DNA of 64,000 nt, from NCBI GenBank assembly GCA_030280995.1, contig JASXTE010000015.1:17126001-17190000 (forward strand), in the 5' to 3' direction. The stretch is from Hemileia vastatrix. Its lineage: Eukaryota; Basidiomycota; Pucciniomycetes; Pucciniales; Zaghouaniaceae. The notes below the pieces were generated by a model that was not told the origin of the DNA, made no database searches, and saw only the letters and a list, made by a program, of their open reading frames with translations. The translations under genes were made by a program, and so were the position numbers. Positions within the stretch are counted from its first letter, which is position 1; each line of letters opens with the position of its first letter. Of this stretch, positions 12,982 through 23,340 are shown piece by piece.

Positions 12982-13542
12982 TCATCATCATCTCTCACTT
13001 TTGGAGGAAAATGCCCAATTCCAAATCATCCATCACTCTGTCCTCTTATTTACTCTGACACTGATTATGCTGGGGATCCTGATACCAGGCGCTCAACTGG
13101 AGGGTATGTTGCCATACTCAATGGAGGAGCTATTTCCTGGAGTTCTAAAAAGCAGCAAGTTGTCACTATCTCTAGTACTGAGGCTGAGTTCAGAGGTATT
13201 GTGGATGCTGGATGTGAAGCAATTTGGCTGACTAAATTACTTACTTCCTTCAATATTCCTAAATCACCTTCACCTTTAATCCTTGCTGACAATGCCAGTT
13301 CCATTTCACAATGCAAGGATTCACTCAGATACCGTCAAAGATCAAAACATGTGGACACTCAACTTTGTTGGATTACTGAAAGCATCAACAAAAATCATTT
13401 TCAGCTTCAACACATTTCAACTGAACACATGGTAGCTGATCTTCTTACAAAATCTTTGGGAAAAGTCAAGCTGTCTTATCTCCTCAAACTCATGGGTCTG
13501 ATATTAAGGGGGGGTGTTGAAATTTCTGCCTCTAATACCTGA
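12982..13542 (+). pseudogene. C2 remnant of RNase H and pol C-terminus
   Basis: Only about the last 186 codons of gag-pol remain. They include the RNase H motifs YSDTDYAGD, SSTEAEF, LADNAS and SKHVDTQ, and the normal C-terminus, which reads through the polypurine tract into the 3' LTR. There is no gag start codon, because the deletion joins the leader directly to this remnant. Confidence 0.88.
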
Positions 13543-14430
13543 CCCATTCCTTACTCCAGCTTCTTACCATCGTCTCAAGTCATTCTCCTTGCTTATATCC
13601 TCTTTTCCTGACCTTTTCCGCCGAGGAACTTCAAAGATACGAGCTCCAGCATCAAGAACAACATTTCTTTCCCACCCGGAGTCAATGTATTGATTCTGGA
13701 CCTCGAGGACGTGTTTCTTTACCTGGAGTGTGAATCTTTTCCCCGGCTGGGAACTTTTTCCTTGGATGTGAACCTGTCTCTTTTTCTGTATTGTAGTTTA
13801 GTAGTTTTGTCGACATCGTGTTAGTTTCTATTGTTTTGGATGGTGGACTTTGTCATATAATGAGCCCTCTCTTTGCCATTTCCGTTTTCCCCATCCAAAT
13901 CTTTTTCTTTCTCTTTCTCTCTATTCTCTTTATCCCTTCCACTGCTTCTTCCTGTCCACTGCTTTCCCTTTTGGCCGCATCTGACAGTCTTTGCACTGTG
14001 TGGGGAGAATAGAGTCTTTTGTCCAGGTTCTTTCCTTTTCTTTTCTGTTATCTTTTCTCTGATTCTTTTAGTCCTAACCACAGCAGCTCACACTTGTGTC
14101 CCTTATAGTTTTAGCACACGCTTTGTTGTAGTTACTTGTTGTTGTAAGGTGCACAGTTGCTGATTGACCTGTGTTTAGGTATGTTTGTTTTTGCAATGTC
14201 ATCCAAATCTTTTTCTTTCTCTTTCTCTCTATTCTCTTTATCCCTTCCACTGCTTCTTCCTGTCCACTGCTTTCCCTTTTGGCCGCATCTGACAGTCTTT
14301 GCACTGTGTGGGGAGAATAGAGTCTTTTGTCCAGTTTTAGCACACGCTTTGTTGTAGTTACTTGTTGTTGTAAGGTGCACAGTTGCTGATTGACCTGTGT
14401 TTAGCTTTCCTCTGTGCTAAAACTTCTACA
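13515..14430 (+). repeat. 3' LTR of C2
   Basis: This 916-bp LTR is preceded by the polypurine tract (aaggggggg, 13506-13514) and followed by TSD gtatg. Confidence 0.94.
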
Positions 14431-14435
14431 GTATG

Positions 14436-14690
14436 CCAGACAGCTAGTTGCTTCCTAGCTGTCTGGAATGCAGCTAGCAAATAAATTGTAAAGCCCTACC
14501 AGCCAGCGACTAAGTTGCTTCTCAGCTGGCTGGCAGGTTGATGTATAGTTCAAGTTGATTGATCGATAAACTTGACAGCTTCCTGACAGCCAGAAAATGT
14601 CTGTATGGATGGCTGACAGGTAGCTGTCGAGTCAATCAATCAATTGATCCAGCCAGAAAGCAAGTTAATCATTTTCTGCTGGCTGGCAGG
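14436..14690. repeat. Cluster of four hairpins split from 11834-11876 by C2
   Basis: (1) 14436-14447 pairs perfectly with 14455-14466: 12 bp, CCAGACAGCTAG, 7-nt loop. (2) 14499-14507 pairs with 14525-14533: CCAGCCAGC, with imperfect outer extension. (3) 14571-14592 pairs with 14610-14631, 19 of 22 positions, and is bordered by inverted TTGATTGATC-like tracts. (4) 14649-14656 pairs with 14679-14686: CCAGCCAG. Most arms share CAGCCAG/CTGGCTG. Function is unknown. This could be a fold-back element, a processed-RNA precursor locus or a decayed inverted-repeat satellite. Confidence 0.7.
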
Positions 14691-14823
14691 CAAATCATCT
14701 TCTCAAATAAAGAATTTTTATCTCCTTCCCCTCAATATTTTTTAAACTTTCTGGCATGAAGCAAGCAAGTCTCTCAAGCAAATTGATCAAATATGATTGA
14801 TTGCAATCACAACTTGCCAGCTA
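14691..14823. other. Short non-coding stretch before C3
   Basis: AT-rich DNA with no gene or repeat that I can support. It ends in agcta, the left flank of C3. Confidence 0.5.
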
Positions 14824-15812
14824 TGTAGAAGTTTTAGCACAAAGGAAAGCTAAACACAGGTCAATCAGCAACTGTGCACCTTACAACAACAAGTAACTAC
14901 AACAAAGCGTGTGCTAAAACTGGACAAAAGACTCTATTCTCCCCACACAGTGCAAAGACTGTCAGATGCGGCCAAAAGGGAAAGCAGTGGACAGGAAGAA
15001 GCAGTGGAAGGGACAAAGAGAATAGAGAAAAAGAAAAAGAAAAAGATTTGGATGTCATTGCAAAAACAAACATACCTAAACACAGGTCAATCAGCAACTG
15101 TGCACCTTACAACAACAAGTAACTACAACAAAGCGTGTGCTAAAACTATAAGGGACACAAGTGTGAGCTGCTGTGGTTAGGACTAAAAGAATTAGAGAAA
15201 AGATAACAGAAAAGAAAAGGAAAGAACCTGGACAAAAGACTCTATTCTCCCCACACAGTGCAAAGACTGTCAGATGCGGCCAAAAGGGAAAGCAGTGGAC
15301 AGGAAGAAGCAGTGGAAGGGACAAAGAGAATAGAGAAAAAGAAAAAGAAAAAGATTTGGATGGGGAAAACGGAAATGGCAAAGAGAGGCCTCATTATATG
15401 ACAAAGTCCACCATTCAAAACAATAGAAACTAACACGACGTCGACAAAAACTACTAAACTACAATACAGAAAAAGAGACAGGTTCACATCCAAGGAAAAA
15501 GTTCCCAGCCGGGGAAAAGATTCACACTCCAGGTAAAGAAACACGTCCTCGAGGTCCAGAATCAATACATTGACTCCGGGTGGGAAAGAAATGTTGTTCT
15601 TGATGCTGGAGCTCGTATCTTTGAAGTTCCTCGGCGGAAAAGGTCAGGAAAAGAGGATATGAGCAAGGAGAATGACTTGAGACGATGGTAAGAAGCTGGA
15701 GTAAGGAATGGGTCAGGTATTAGAGGCAGAAATTTCAACACCCCCCCTTAATACCAGACCCATGAGTTTGAGGAGATAAGACAGCTTGACTTTTCCTAAA
15801 GATTTTGTAAGA
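14824..15812 (-). mobile_element. Copia fragment C3 (reverse): 3' LTR plus 72 bp interior
   Basis: A 917-bp reverse LTR (14824-15740) is followed by the polypurine complement and 72 bp of the pol 3' end (15741-15812), ending at gtaaga where the forward LTR of C4 begins. The rest of this element (it should resume at agatcagctacc) is not found with a broken edge in the window. The left flank agcta has no partner here. The pol end carries taatacc, as in C7-C10. Both tandem modules of this LTR share the same unusual changes: gggacaaag, and a gaaaaagaaaaag tract. Confidence 0.88.
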
Positions 15813-16057
15813 TGTTGAAATTTCTGCCTCTAATACCTGACCCATTCCTTACTCCAGCTTCTTACCATCGTCTCAAGTCATTCTCCTTGCTTATATCCTC
15901 TTTTCCTGACCTTTTCCGCCGAGGAACTTCAAAGATACGAGCTCCAGCATCAAGAACAACATTTCTTTCCCACCCGGAGTCAATGTATTGATTCTGGACC
16001 TCGAGGACGTGTTTCTTTACCTGGAGTGTGAATCTTTTCCCCGGCTGGGAACTTTTT
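15813..16057 (+). repeat. 5' LTR of C4, first part
   Basis: The first 245 bp of a forward LTR, ending in ttttt (16053-16057), the left TSD copy of C5. It resumes at 22507. Confidence 0.93.
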
Positions 16058-16974
16058 TGTAGAAGTTTTAGCACAGAGGAAAGCTAAACACAGGTCAATC
16101 AGCAACTGTGCACCTTACAACAACAAGTAACTACAACAAAGCGTGTGCTAAAACTGGACAAAAGACTCTATTCTCCCCACACAGTGCAAAGACTGTCAGA
16201 TGCGGCCAAAAGGGAAAGCAGTGGACAGGAAGAAGCAGTGGAAGGGATAAAGAGAATAGAGAGAAAGAGAAAGAAAAAGATTTGGATTTCATTGCAAAAA
16301 ACAAACATACCTAAACACAGGTCAATCAGCAACTGTGCACCTTACAACAACAAGTAACTACAACAAAGCGTGTGCTAAAACTATAAGGGACACAAGTGTG
16401 AGCTGCTGTGGTTAGGACTAAAAGAATCAGAGAAAAGATAACAGAAAAGAAAAGGAAAGAACCTGGACAAAAGACTCTATTCTCCCCACACAGTGCAAAG
16501 ACTGTCAGATGCGGCCAAAAGGGAAAGCAGTGGACAGGAAGAAGCAGTGGAAGGGATAAAGAGAATAGAGAGAAAGAGAAAGAAAAAGATTTGGATGGGG
16601 AAAACGGAAATGGCAAAGAGAGGGCTCATTATATGACAAAGTCCACCATCCAAAACAATAGAAACTAACACAACGTCGACAAAACTACTAAACTACAATA
16701 CAGAAAAAGAGACAGGTTCACATCCAAGGAAAAAGTTCCCAGCCGGGGAAAAGATTCACACTCCAGGTAAAGAAACACGTCCTCGAGGTCCAGAATCAAT
16801 ACATTGACTCCGGGTGGGAAAGAAATGTTGTTCTTGATGCTGGAGCTCGTATCTTTGAAGTTCCTCGGCGGAAAAGGTCAGGAAAAGAGGATATGAGCAA
16901 GGAGAATGACTTGAGACGATGGTAAGAAGCTGGAGTAAGGAATGGGTCAGGTATTAGAGGCAGAAATTTCAACA
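16058..16974 (-). repeat. 3' LTR of C5
   Basis: This 917-bp reverse LTR is followed by the polypurine complement (ccccccctta). It belongs to the subtype with gctcatatcc on the coding strand. Confidence 0.93.
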
Positions 16975-19900
16975 CCCCCCCTTAATATCAGACCCATGAG
17001 TTTGAGGAGATAAGACAGCTTGACTTTTCCCAAAGATTTTGTAAGAAGATCAGCTACCATGTGTTCAGTTGAAATGTGTTGAAGCTGAAAATGATTTTTG
17101 TTGATGCTTTCAGTAATCCAACAAAGTTGAGTGTCCACATGTTTTGATCTTTGACGGTATCTGAGTGAATCCTTGCATTGTGAAATGGAACTGGCATTGT
17201 CAGCAAGGATTAAAGGTGAAGGTGATTTAGGAATATTGAAGGAAGTAAGTAATTTAGTCAGCCAAATTGCTTCACATCCAGCATCCACAATGCCTCTGAA
17301 CTCAGCCTCAGTACTAGAGATAGTGACAACTTGCTGCTTTTTAGAACTCCAGGAAATAGCTCCTCCATTGAGTATGGCAACATACCCTCCAGTTGAGCGC
17401 CTGGTATCAGGATCCCCAGCATAATCAGTGTCAGAGTAAATAAGAGGACAGAGTGATGGATGATTTGGAATTGGGCATTTTCCTCCAAAAGTGAGAGATG
17501 ATGATGAAGTGGCACGCAGATATCTGAAAGTGTGTTTGACAGCAAGCCAGTGTTTGATGCCTGGTTCAATGAGATGTTGAGATAATGCACCAACTGCAAA
17601 AGAGAGATCAGGTCTTGTTGCAACTGACAAATAGTTGAGTGCACCAATAGCAGAGCGGTAATTGATTTTTAGAGCATTGAATTCAGCAATTTCTTCACTG
17701 GTTGCTTTGACAGGATAATCATTTGGGGATAAGGGAGTAAGACAGGGATTGCAGTTGGCCATATTCCAGTTGGACAAAACTTTTTCAGCATAAGAATCTT
17801 GTGATAAAGAAAGAGTACGTGCTGTTCTGTTCCTGGTGAGACGCATTCCCAAAATCCAAGTGGCAGGACCAAGATCATCCATCTCAAATTCAGTTTTGAT
17901 TTTGTCTTTGAACCAAAGAAAATGATTACCAGTAATGACCATATCATCAACATGAAGATAAATGATACAGATTTGTGATTTGTTTCTCCAAACATACACA
18001 CACTGATCACACTTAAGGGGGGAGAAGTTGAGCTTGCACAAGTAGTCATTTATACGTGAATTCCAGCAAAAGGGAGCTTGTTTGATGCCATAAAGAGGAC
18101 GCAACAATTGGCAAACTTTGCCTTCATTTCCAGCAGTTAGTGTTCCTTCAGGCTGTTCCATATAAACAGTTTCATTTAAGTTTCCCTGGAGAAAAGCTGC
18201 CACTACATCCATTTGATGAACATCCCAGTCAAAATAAGCTGCTAAAGAAAGAATGGTCCTGAGAGAAGTGATCCGTCCAGTGGGTGCAAAAGTTTCATGA
18301 AAATCTATTCCTAGGATTTGAGAATATCCTTTTGCTACACAACGGGCTTTGAACTTGGAAACACCACCATCAGCATTAGGTTTAACCCTGAAAACCCACC
18401 TGCAGCCAATTACATTAGCTTTTTCAGGCCTGGGGACAATTTTCCAAGTGTTACAACGCTGAAGTGCTTGATGTTCATGTTTCACAGCCTCTGCCCATTC
18501 TGCTGAATATTTGGAATAGATTGCTTGCTTATAACACTGGGGTTCAGGAATTTCATGAGCTAGCAAGGGAGCTTCTAGAGAGAAAGCAAAGGCATTTGCT
18601 GCATATAACCCAAGAGGATCAGGAGAATCAGAGTAGGAATCATGTTGATAATGATCATAATAAATCTGACGTAAATGTTCAGGAGTGGATGTTTCAGCTG
18701 AAGAGTTGTCAGAATAACTGGGGGATTGTGATGAGGGAACATAATCAGGATCTGCTGGATTGTCTGGCTCAATTGATGAATATGATGGATCAGATTGACT
18801 GGAACCTTCTTCATCTGGGACATTGGAATGAGGTAATCTTGTTAAGTGGCCAGGTGAAGGACAAGGAGTTGAATTGGAAGGTGTGCCTGACATGTGAAAA
18901 TCAGAGGAAGAAGAAGAAGAAGGAGAATTATCTTCAGAATGTGAATCAGAAATGTTTCCTGAGGATGGATCAGGAGTTGGAGACTCAGAAGGAGATTGAG
19001 CTGGAGAAAAGGAAAGTCCAGGTGTTAGAAGTGGTTGACTGTCATGAATTTGATCTGGAATTTGCTTCATCAGTTGTGACCATTGAGGGCGCTTAAATCT
19101 GGAGTCAAGAAAGGGGAAGAAATTTTCATTGAAGGCCACAGATTTGGCAATAACAATCTTTTTAAGCTCAAGATCCCAAACACGATAATTTGTTGTTCCA
19201 ACTTCATATCCAAGCATGACACACTTTCTGGCATTAGCTGAAAACTTTCCAGGACGTTGATGTTTATCAAGAAAAGCATAGCAAGCACAACCAAAAACTC
19301 TGAGGTGTGAAACTCTGGGTTTGGATTTATTCCAGGCTTCAAAAGGAGTTGATTTGTTTTGAAGAGCTTTGGTTGGTAATCTGTTTTCAAGATATACTGC
19401 TGTTTTAACTGCTTCAGACCATAAGTGAATTGGTGCATTAGAATGAAACATCATGGTTTTGGATTTTTCAGTGGTAATACGGTTTCCTCTCTCAGAAATT
19501 GGATTTTGTTGGGGAGTGTAAGGAGCCGTAACTTGAAGAGCAATGCCATGTTGTTTAAGAAAGTTGACCAGACTAGAGTTGATATACTCACCACCACCGT
19601 CACAAACAAGCTTTTTGATTTTGAAGCCAGATTGCAGCTCTACAGATGCCTTATATTCCAAGAAATATTTGAATACTTGGGCTTTTGAGGAAAGAAGGTA
19701 AACATGACGGTATGAAGTGGCCTGATCAGTGAACTTAAGGTAATACTGAGAACCATCAAAAGAAGGAGGCTGAATTTTCCCAGATAAATCCGTGTGGATA
19801 ACTTCAAGAGGATTTTTGGCAACAGGCAACTGGCCAGGAAAGGAAGCATGGGTTTGTTTACCCAACACACACGGTTCACAAAAATGCATTTCAGAATCAG

Positions 19901-21431
19901 ACAAACTAGAACTAGATACATCAGATGCCATTCCATTAAAAAGTTTTTGAATATATGGGGCGTATGGATGTCCTAATCTGTTGTGCCAAAGAGTTAGAGA
20001 CTGACTTGAAGCTTTTGCATAGAGAGCTGAGGAATTAGGGGGAGACATGCCTTGTGGAACCACAGAAACTTCAAATAATGAATTGGAGATGACTCCTCCC
20101 ATATAATTCTTTCCATTACGTGAAATAATGAAGTTTGATGTAGGATTAACTGGTGCAGGAATGAGAAGACAACCAGTTCTCCAAAGACGTCCCAGGGAGA
20201 TGAGATTCCTTCCAAGATCAGGGACATAAAGAGCATCAGAAAAGAAAACTTTTCCTTCCATTCCTCCAGAAGCAGCAACAGTTCCTTTTCCAGTTGCATA
20301 GATTGATTTCCCAATACCAGCAAGTTGAATTCGAATGTTGACAGGTTGAAAGCTGATGAAACTGTCTCTGTTGTTAAACATATGACAGCTGGCCCCAGAA
20401 TCAATAATTGGAGAAAGGTTTGAGGAATGAGAAGCCATGGAAGCAGAAGCGTTGATAATGCAGTCAGAATTTGATTTTTCAGACAAGCAGGCAACAGCTG
20501 TAAAAAGAAATTCTTCATCAGAAGGGAAGACAAAAGCACAATTGGCCGTGGCATCAGGTTGTTCTTCCTGAGGAGGGGGAACAGGAGTTGCTTTGTTGGA
20601 ATTGTCCTTTGATGGGGCAGCTGAGTTGGCTTGGTTCTTCTTGGGACGCAGTTCAGGATGTTGAACAAAGCAATGATTGTCATCATGTCCAACATTTTGA
20701 CCATGAACAGAACATGAGAGTTTGCTGCGTGCCTTGGATTTGGATGATTTTGATGATTTGGCTGAGGCAGAGTGAGCATTGACATTTGACATAGCATTGT
20801 GAAATTCATCCACAACTTTGTCATCAGCAGCGTAATCCAGGAAAGAAGATAAAACATCATCCAGATGCAGGTGATCAATTTCCTGTCTGTCTCTGGTGAG
20901 CAAACCACGCCAATGTTTGAAGGAGGGTGGAAGAGTGGCAAAGAAGAGATAAATGAGAATTTCCTGGGGAATGATGAGCCCAGAGCGGATCATATGGAAG
21001 TTAATGCCTTTGAATGCATCAACATGAGTTTTGGGGTCTCCTCCTTCAGAAAGAGAAAGAGTAACCATAGAGAGAAAGTGAGAAATCCGTGATCCAACTT
21101 TATTGCTGGCGTGTCTTCTTGCAAGAACTGACCACATTTGAGCAGAGGTGTGGCAAGTATTGACCAGCTTCTTGTTAACATCATCCAATCTGGTAATGAT
21201 TTCATACCTGCACCTGGTGTCATTTTTGATCCATAGAGCAAGTTGAGCTTTGATTTCAGCGTCTGAAGGTGAACCATCATTGTGAGGAACAGGGGCAGGA
21301 ACATGTCCAGAAACAATGCCAAAAAGATCCAGAACTTCAAAGTGAAGACGCATAATGTGTTCCCAAGTGTCATAGGATTCGTCAGTGAGAGGGGTGACCA
21401 TAACCTTACTTGAATCCTGATTGGAGGCCAT
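16947..21431 (-). CDS. C5 gag-pol polyprotein, 1494 aa, intact
   Basis: A complete gag-protease-integrase-RT-RNase H polyprotein starts at ATG 21429-21431 and stops 28 bp inside the 3' LTR. All catalytic motifs match those listed for the C8 copy. It differs from the C7/C8/C10 protein at a few sites: Gln43 to His, Val294 to Ala, Thr360 to Ser, Pro802 to Leu, His820 to Pro and Val1482 to Ile. At several of these it shares the residue of the older C4/C6 type while having the newer LTR subtype. It therefore looks intermediate between the two groups or a recombinant of them. Confidence 0.93.
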   Translation of the reverse strand: MASNQDSSKVMVTPLTDESYDTWEHIMRLHFEVLDLFGIVSGHVPAPVPHNDGSPSDAEIKAQLALWIKNDTRCRYEIITRLDDVNKKLVNTCHTSAQMWSVLARRHASNKVGSRISHFLSMVTLSLSEGGDPKTHVDAFKGINFHMIRSGLIIPQEILIYLFFATLPPSFKHWRGLLTRDRQEIDHLHLDDVLSSFLDYAADDKVVDEFHNAMSNVNAHSASAKSSKSSKSKARSKLSCSVHGQNVGHDDNHCFVQHPELRPKKNQANSAAPSKDNSNKATPVPPPQEEQPDATANCAFVFPSDEEFLFTAVACLSEKSNSDCIINASASMASHSSNLSPIIDSGASCHMFNNRDSFISFQPVNIRIQLAGIGKSIYATGKGTVAASGGMEGKVFFSDALYVPDLGRNLISLGRLWRTGCLLIPAPVNPTSNFIISRNGKNYMGGVISNSLFEVSVVPQGMSPPNSSALYAKASSQSLTLWHNRLGHPYAPYIQKLFNGMASDVSSSSLSDSEMHFCEPCVLGKQTHASFPGQLPVAKNPLEVIHTDLSGKIQPPSFDGSQYYLKFTDQATSYRHVYLLSSKAQVFKYFLEYKASVELQSGFKIKKLVCDGGGEYINSSLVNFLKQHGIALQVTAPYTPQQNPISERGNRITTEKSKTMMFHSNAPIHLWSEAVKTAVYLENRLPTKALQNKSTPFEAWNKSKPRVSHLRVFGCACYAFLDKHQRPGKFSANARKCVMLGYEVGTTNYRVWDLELKKIVIAKSVAFNENFFPFLDSRFKRPQWSQLMKQIPDQIHDSQPLLTPGLSFSPAQSPSESPTPDPSSGNISDSHSEDNSPSSSSSSDFHMSGTPSNSTPCPSPGHLTRLPHSNVPDEEGSSQSDPSYSSIEPDNPADPDYVPSSQSPSYSDNSSAETSTPEHLRQIYYDHYQHDSYSDSPDPLGLYAANAFAFSLEAPLLAHEIPEPQCYKQAIYSKYSAEWAEAVKHEHQALQRCNTWKIVPRPEKANVIGCRWVFRVKPNADGGVSKFKARCVAKGYSQILGIDFHETFAPTGRITSLRTILSLAAYFDWDVHQMDVVAAFLQGNLNETVYMEQPEGTLTAGNEGKVCQLLRPLYGIKQAPFCWNSRINDYLCKLNFSPLKCDQCVYVWRNKSQICIIYLHVDDMVITGNHFLWFKDKIKTEFEMDDLGPATWILGMRLTRNRTARTLSLSQDSYAEKVLSNWNMANCNPCLTPLSPNDYPVKATSEEIAEFNALKINYRSAIGALNYLSVATRPDLSFAVGALSQHLIEPGIKHWLAVKHTFRYLRATSSSSLTFGGKCPIPNHPSLCPLIYSDTDYAGDPDTRRSTGGYVAILNGGAISWSSKKQQVVTISSTEAEFRGIVDAGCEAIWLTKLLTSFNIPKSPSPLILADNASSISQCKDSLRYRQRSKHVDTQLCWITESINKNHFQLQHISTEHMVADLLTKSLGKVKLSYLLKLMGLILRGGVEISASNT

Positions 21432-21575
21432 GATTTGGTCGAGTCAACAGCAAAGATTTGGAGAGAAAGAAGATGAGATGTGAAGAGGATGATCCAAAAT
21501 CTGAGAGAAAAGGCTGTTTTATTGTCCAGTAAGCGGTTTTGTTGTAAGTATTCTTGAGAGAGGTGCTTTAGGCAA

Positions 21576-21589
21576 CTGGGCCCATAACC
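21576..21589 (-). other. Primer binding site of C5
   Basis: The half-tRNA-type site, CTGGGCCCATAACC on the plus strand, abuts the 5' LTR. Confidence 0.83.
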
Positions 21590-22506
21590 TGTAGAAGTTT
21601 TAGCACAGAGGAAAGCTAAACACAGGTCAATCAGCAACTGTGCACCTTACAACAACAAGTAACTACAACAAAGCGTGTGCTAAAACTGGACAAAAGACTC
21701 TATTCTCCCCACACAGTGCAAAGACTGTCAGATGCGGCCAAAAGGGAAAGCAGTGGACAGGAAGAAGCAGTGGAAGGGATAAAGAGAATAGAGAGAAAGA
21801 GAAAGAAAAAGATTTGGATTTCATTGCAAAAAACAAACATACCTAAACACAGGTCAATCAGCAACTGTGCACCTTACAACAACAAGTAACTACAACAAAG
21901 CGTGTGCTAAAACTATAAGGGACACAAGTGTGAGCTGCTGTGGTTAGGACTAAAAGAATCAGAGAAAAGATAACAGAAAAGAAAAGGAAAGAACCTGGAC
22001 AAAAGACTCTATTCTCCCCACACAGTGCCAAGACTGTCAGATGCGGCCAAAAGGGAAAGCAGTGGACAGGAAGAAGCAGTGGAAGGGATAAAGAGAATAG
22101 AGAGAAAGAGAAAGAAAAAGATTTGGATGGGGAAAACGGAAATGGCAAAGAGAGGGCTCATTATATGACAAAGTCCACCATCCAAAACAATAGAAACTAA
22201 CACAACGTCGACAAAACTACTAAACTACAATACAGAAAAAGAGACAGGTTCACATCCAAGGAAAAAGTTCCCAGCCGGGGAAAAGATTCACACTCCAGGT
22301 AAAGAAACACGTCCTCGAGGTCCAGAATCAATACATTGACTCCGGGTGGGAAAGAAATGTTGTTCTTGATGCTGGAGCTCGTATCTTTGAAGTTCCTCGG
22401 CGGAAAAGGTCAGGAAAAGAGGATATGAGCAAGGAGAATGACTTGAGACGATGGTAAGAAGCTGGAGTAAGGAATGGGTCAGGTATTAGAGGCAGAAATT
22501 TCAACA
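21590..22506 (-). repeat. 5' LTR of C5
   Basis: This 917-bp reverse LTR is followed by TSD ttttt and then by the second part of the C4 5' LTR. Confidence 0.93.
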
Positions 22507-23182
22507 TTTTTCCTTGGATGTGAACCTGTCTCTTTTTCTGTATTGTAGTTTAGTAGTTTTGTCGACGTCGTGTTAGTTTCTATTGTTTTGGATGGTGGAC
22601 TTTGTCATATAATGAGCCCTCTCTTTGCCATTTCCGTTTTCCCCATCCAAATCTTTTTCTTTCTCTTTCTCTCTATTCTCTTTATCCCTTCCACTGCTTC
22701 TTCCTGTCCACTGCTTTCCCTTTTGGCCGCATCTGACAGTCTTTGCACTGTGTGGGGAGAATAGAGTCTTTTGTCCAGGTTCTTTCCTTTTCTTTTCTGT
22801 TATCTTTTCTCTGATTCTTTTAGTCCTAACCACAGCAGCTCACACTTGTGTCCCTTATATTTTTAGCACACGCTTTGTTGTAGTTACTTGTTGTTGTAAG
22901 GTGCACAGTTGCTGATTGACCTGTGTTTAGGTATGTTTGTTTTTGCAATGAAATCCAAATCTTTTTCTTTCTCTTTCTCTCTATTCTCTTTATCCCTTCC
23001 ACTGCTTCTTCCTGTCCACTGCTTTCCCTTTTGGCCGCATCTGACAGTCTTTGCACTGTGTGGGGAGAATAGAGTCTTTTGTCCAGTTTTAGCACACGCT
23101 TTGTTGTAGTTACTTGTTGTTGTAAGGTGCACAGTTGCTGATTGACCTGTGTTTAGCTTTCCTTTGTGCTAAAACTTCTTCA
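22507..23182 (+). repeat. 5' LTR of C4, second part
   Basis: It continues the LTR from 16057 (five bases duplicated) and ends CTTCTTCA. One base differs in the usual cttatagtttta (here cttatattttta). Confidence 0.93.
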
Positions 23183-23196
23183 GGTTATGGGCCCAG
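23183..23196 (+). other. Primer binding site of C4
   Basis: GGTTATGGGCCCAG directly follows the 5' LTR. Confidence 0.83.
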
Positions 23197-23340
23197 TTGC
23201 CTAAAGCACCTCTCTCAAGAATACTTACAACAAAACCGCTTACTGGACAATAAAACAGCCTTTTCTCTCAGATTTTGGATCACCCTCTTCACATCTCATC
23301 TTCTTTCTCTCCAAATCTTTGCTGTTGACTCGACCAAATC

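Larger units (their letters stand above)
11953..14430 (+). mobile_element. Copia element C2 (forward), internally deleted 2.5-kb derivative
   Basis: Two complete 916-bp LTRs flank a 646-bp interior, with an exact TSD gtatg (11948-11952 and 14431-14435). Primer binding site, leader start and polypurine tract are kept. About 4 kb from the leader through gag, protease, integrase and most of RT is missing. The join, in the stretch cctcttcac/ttcatc near 12970-12985, falls on a shared CAC. The LTRs differ by at least one base (agggtc at about 12451 against agagtc). With LTRs, primer site and polypurine tract intact, it could be mobilised by full-length copies. Confidence 0.92.
16058..22506 (-). mobile_element. 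Copia element C5 (reverse), intact, inside the 5' LTR of C4
   Basis: The element is 6449 bp with 917-bp LTRs that each have one extra A in a run (gcaaaaaacaaac), and a TSD ttttt on both sides (16053-16057, 22507-22511). Joining the host LTR across it gives exactly 916 bp. The LTRs differ by at least one base (cagtgcaaag against cagtgccaag at about 22028). The polyprotein frame is open, so it is a candidate autonomous copy. Confidence 0.95.
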
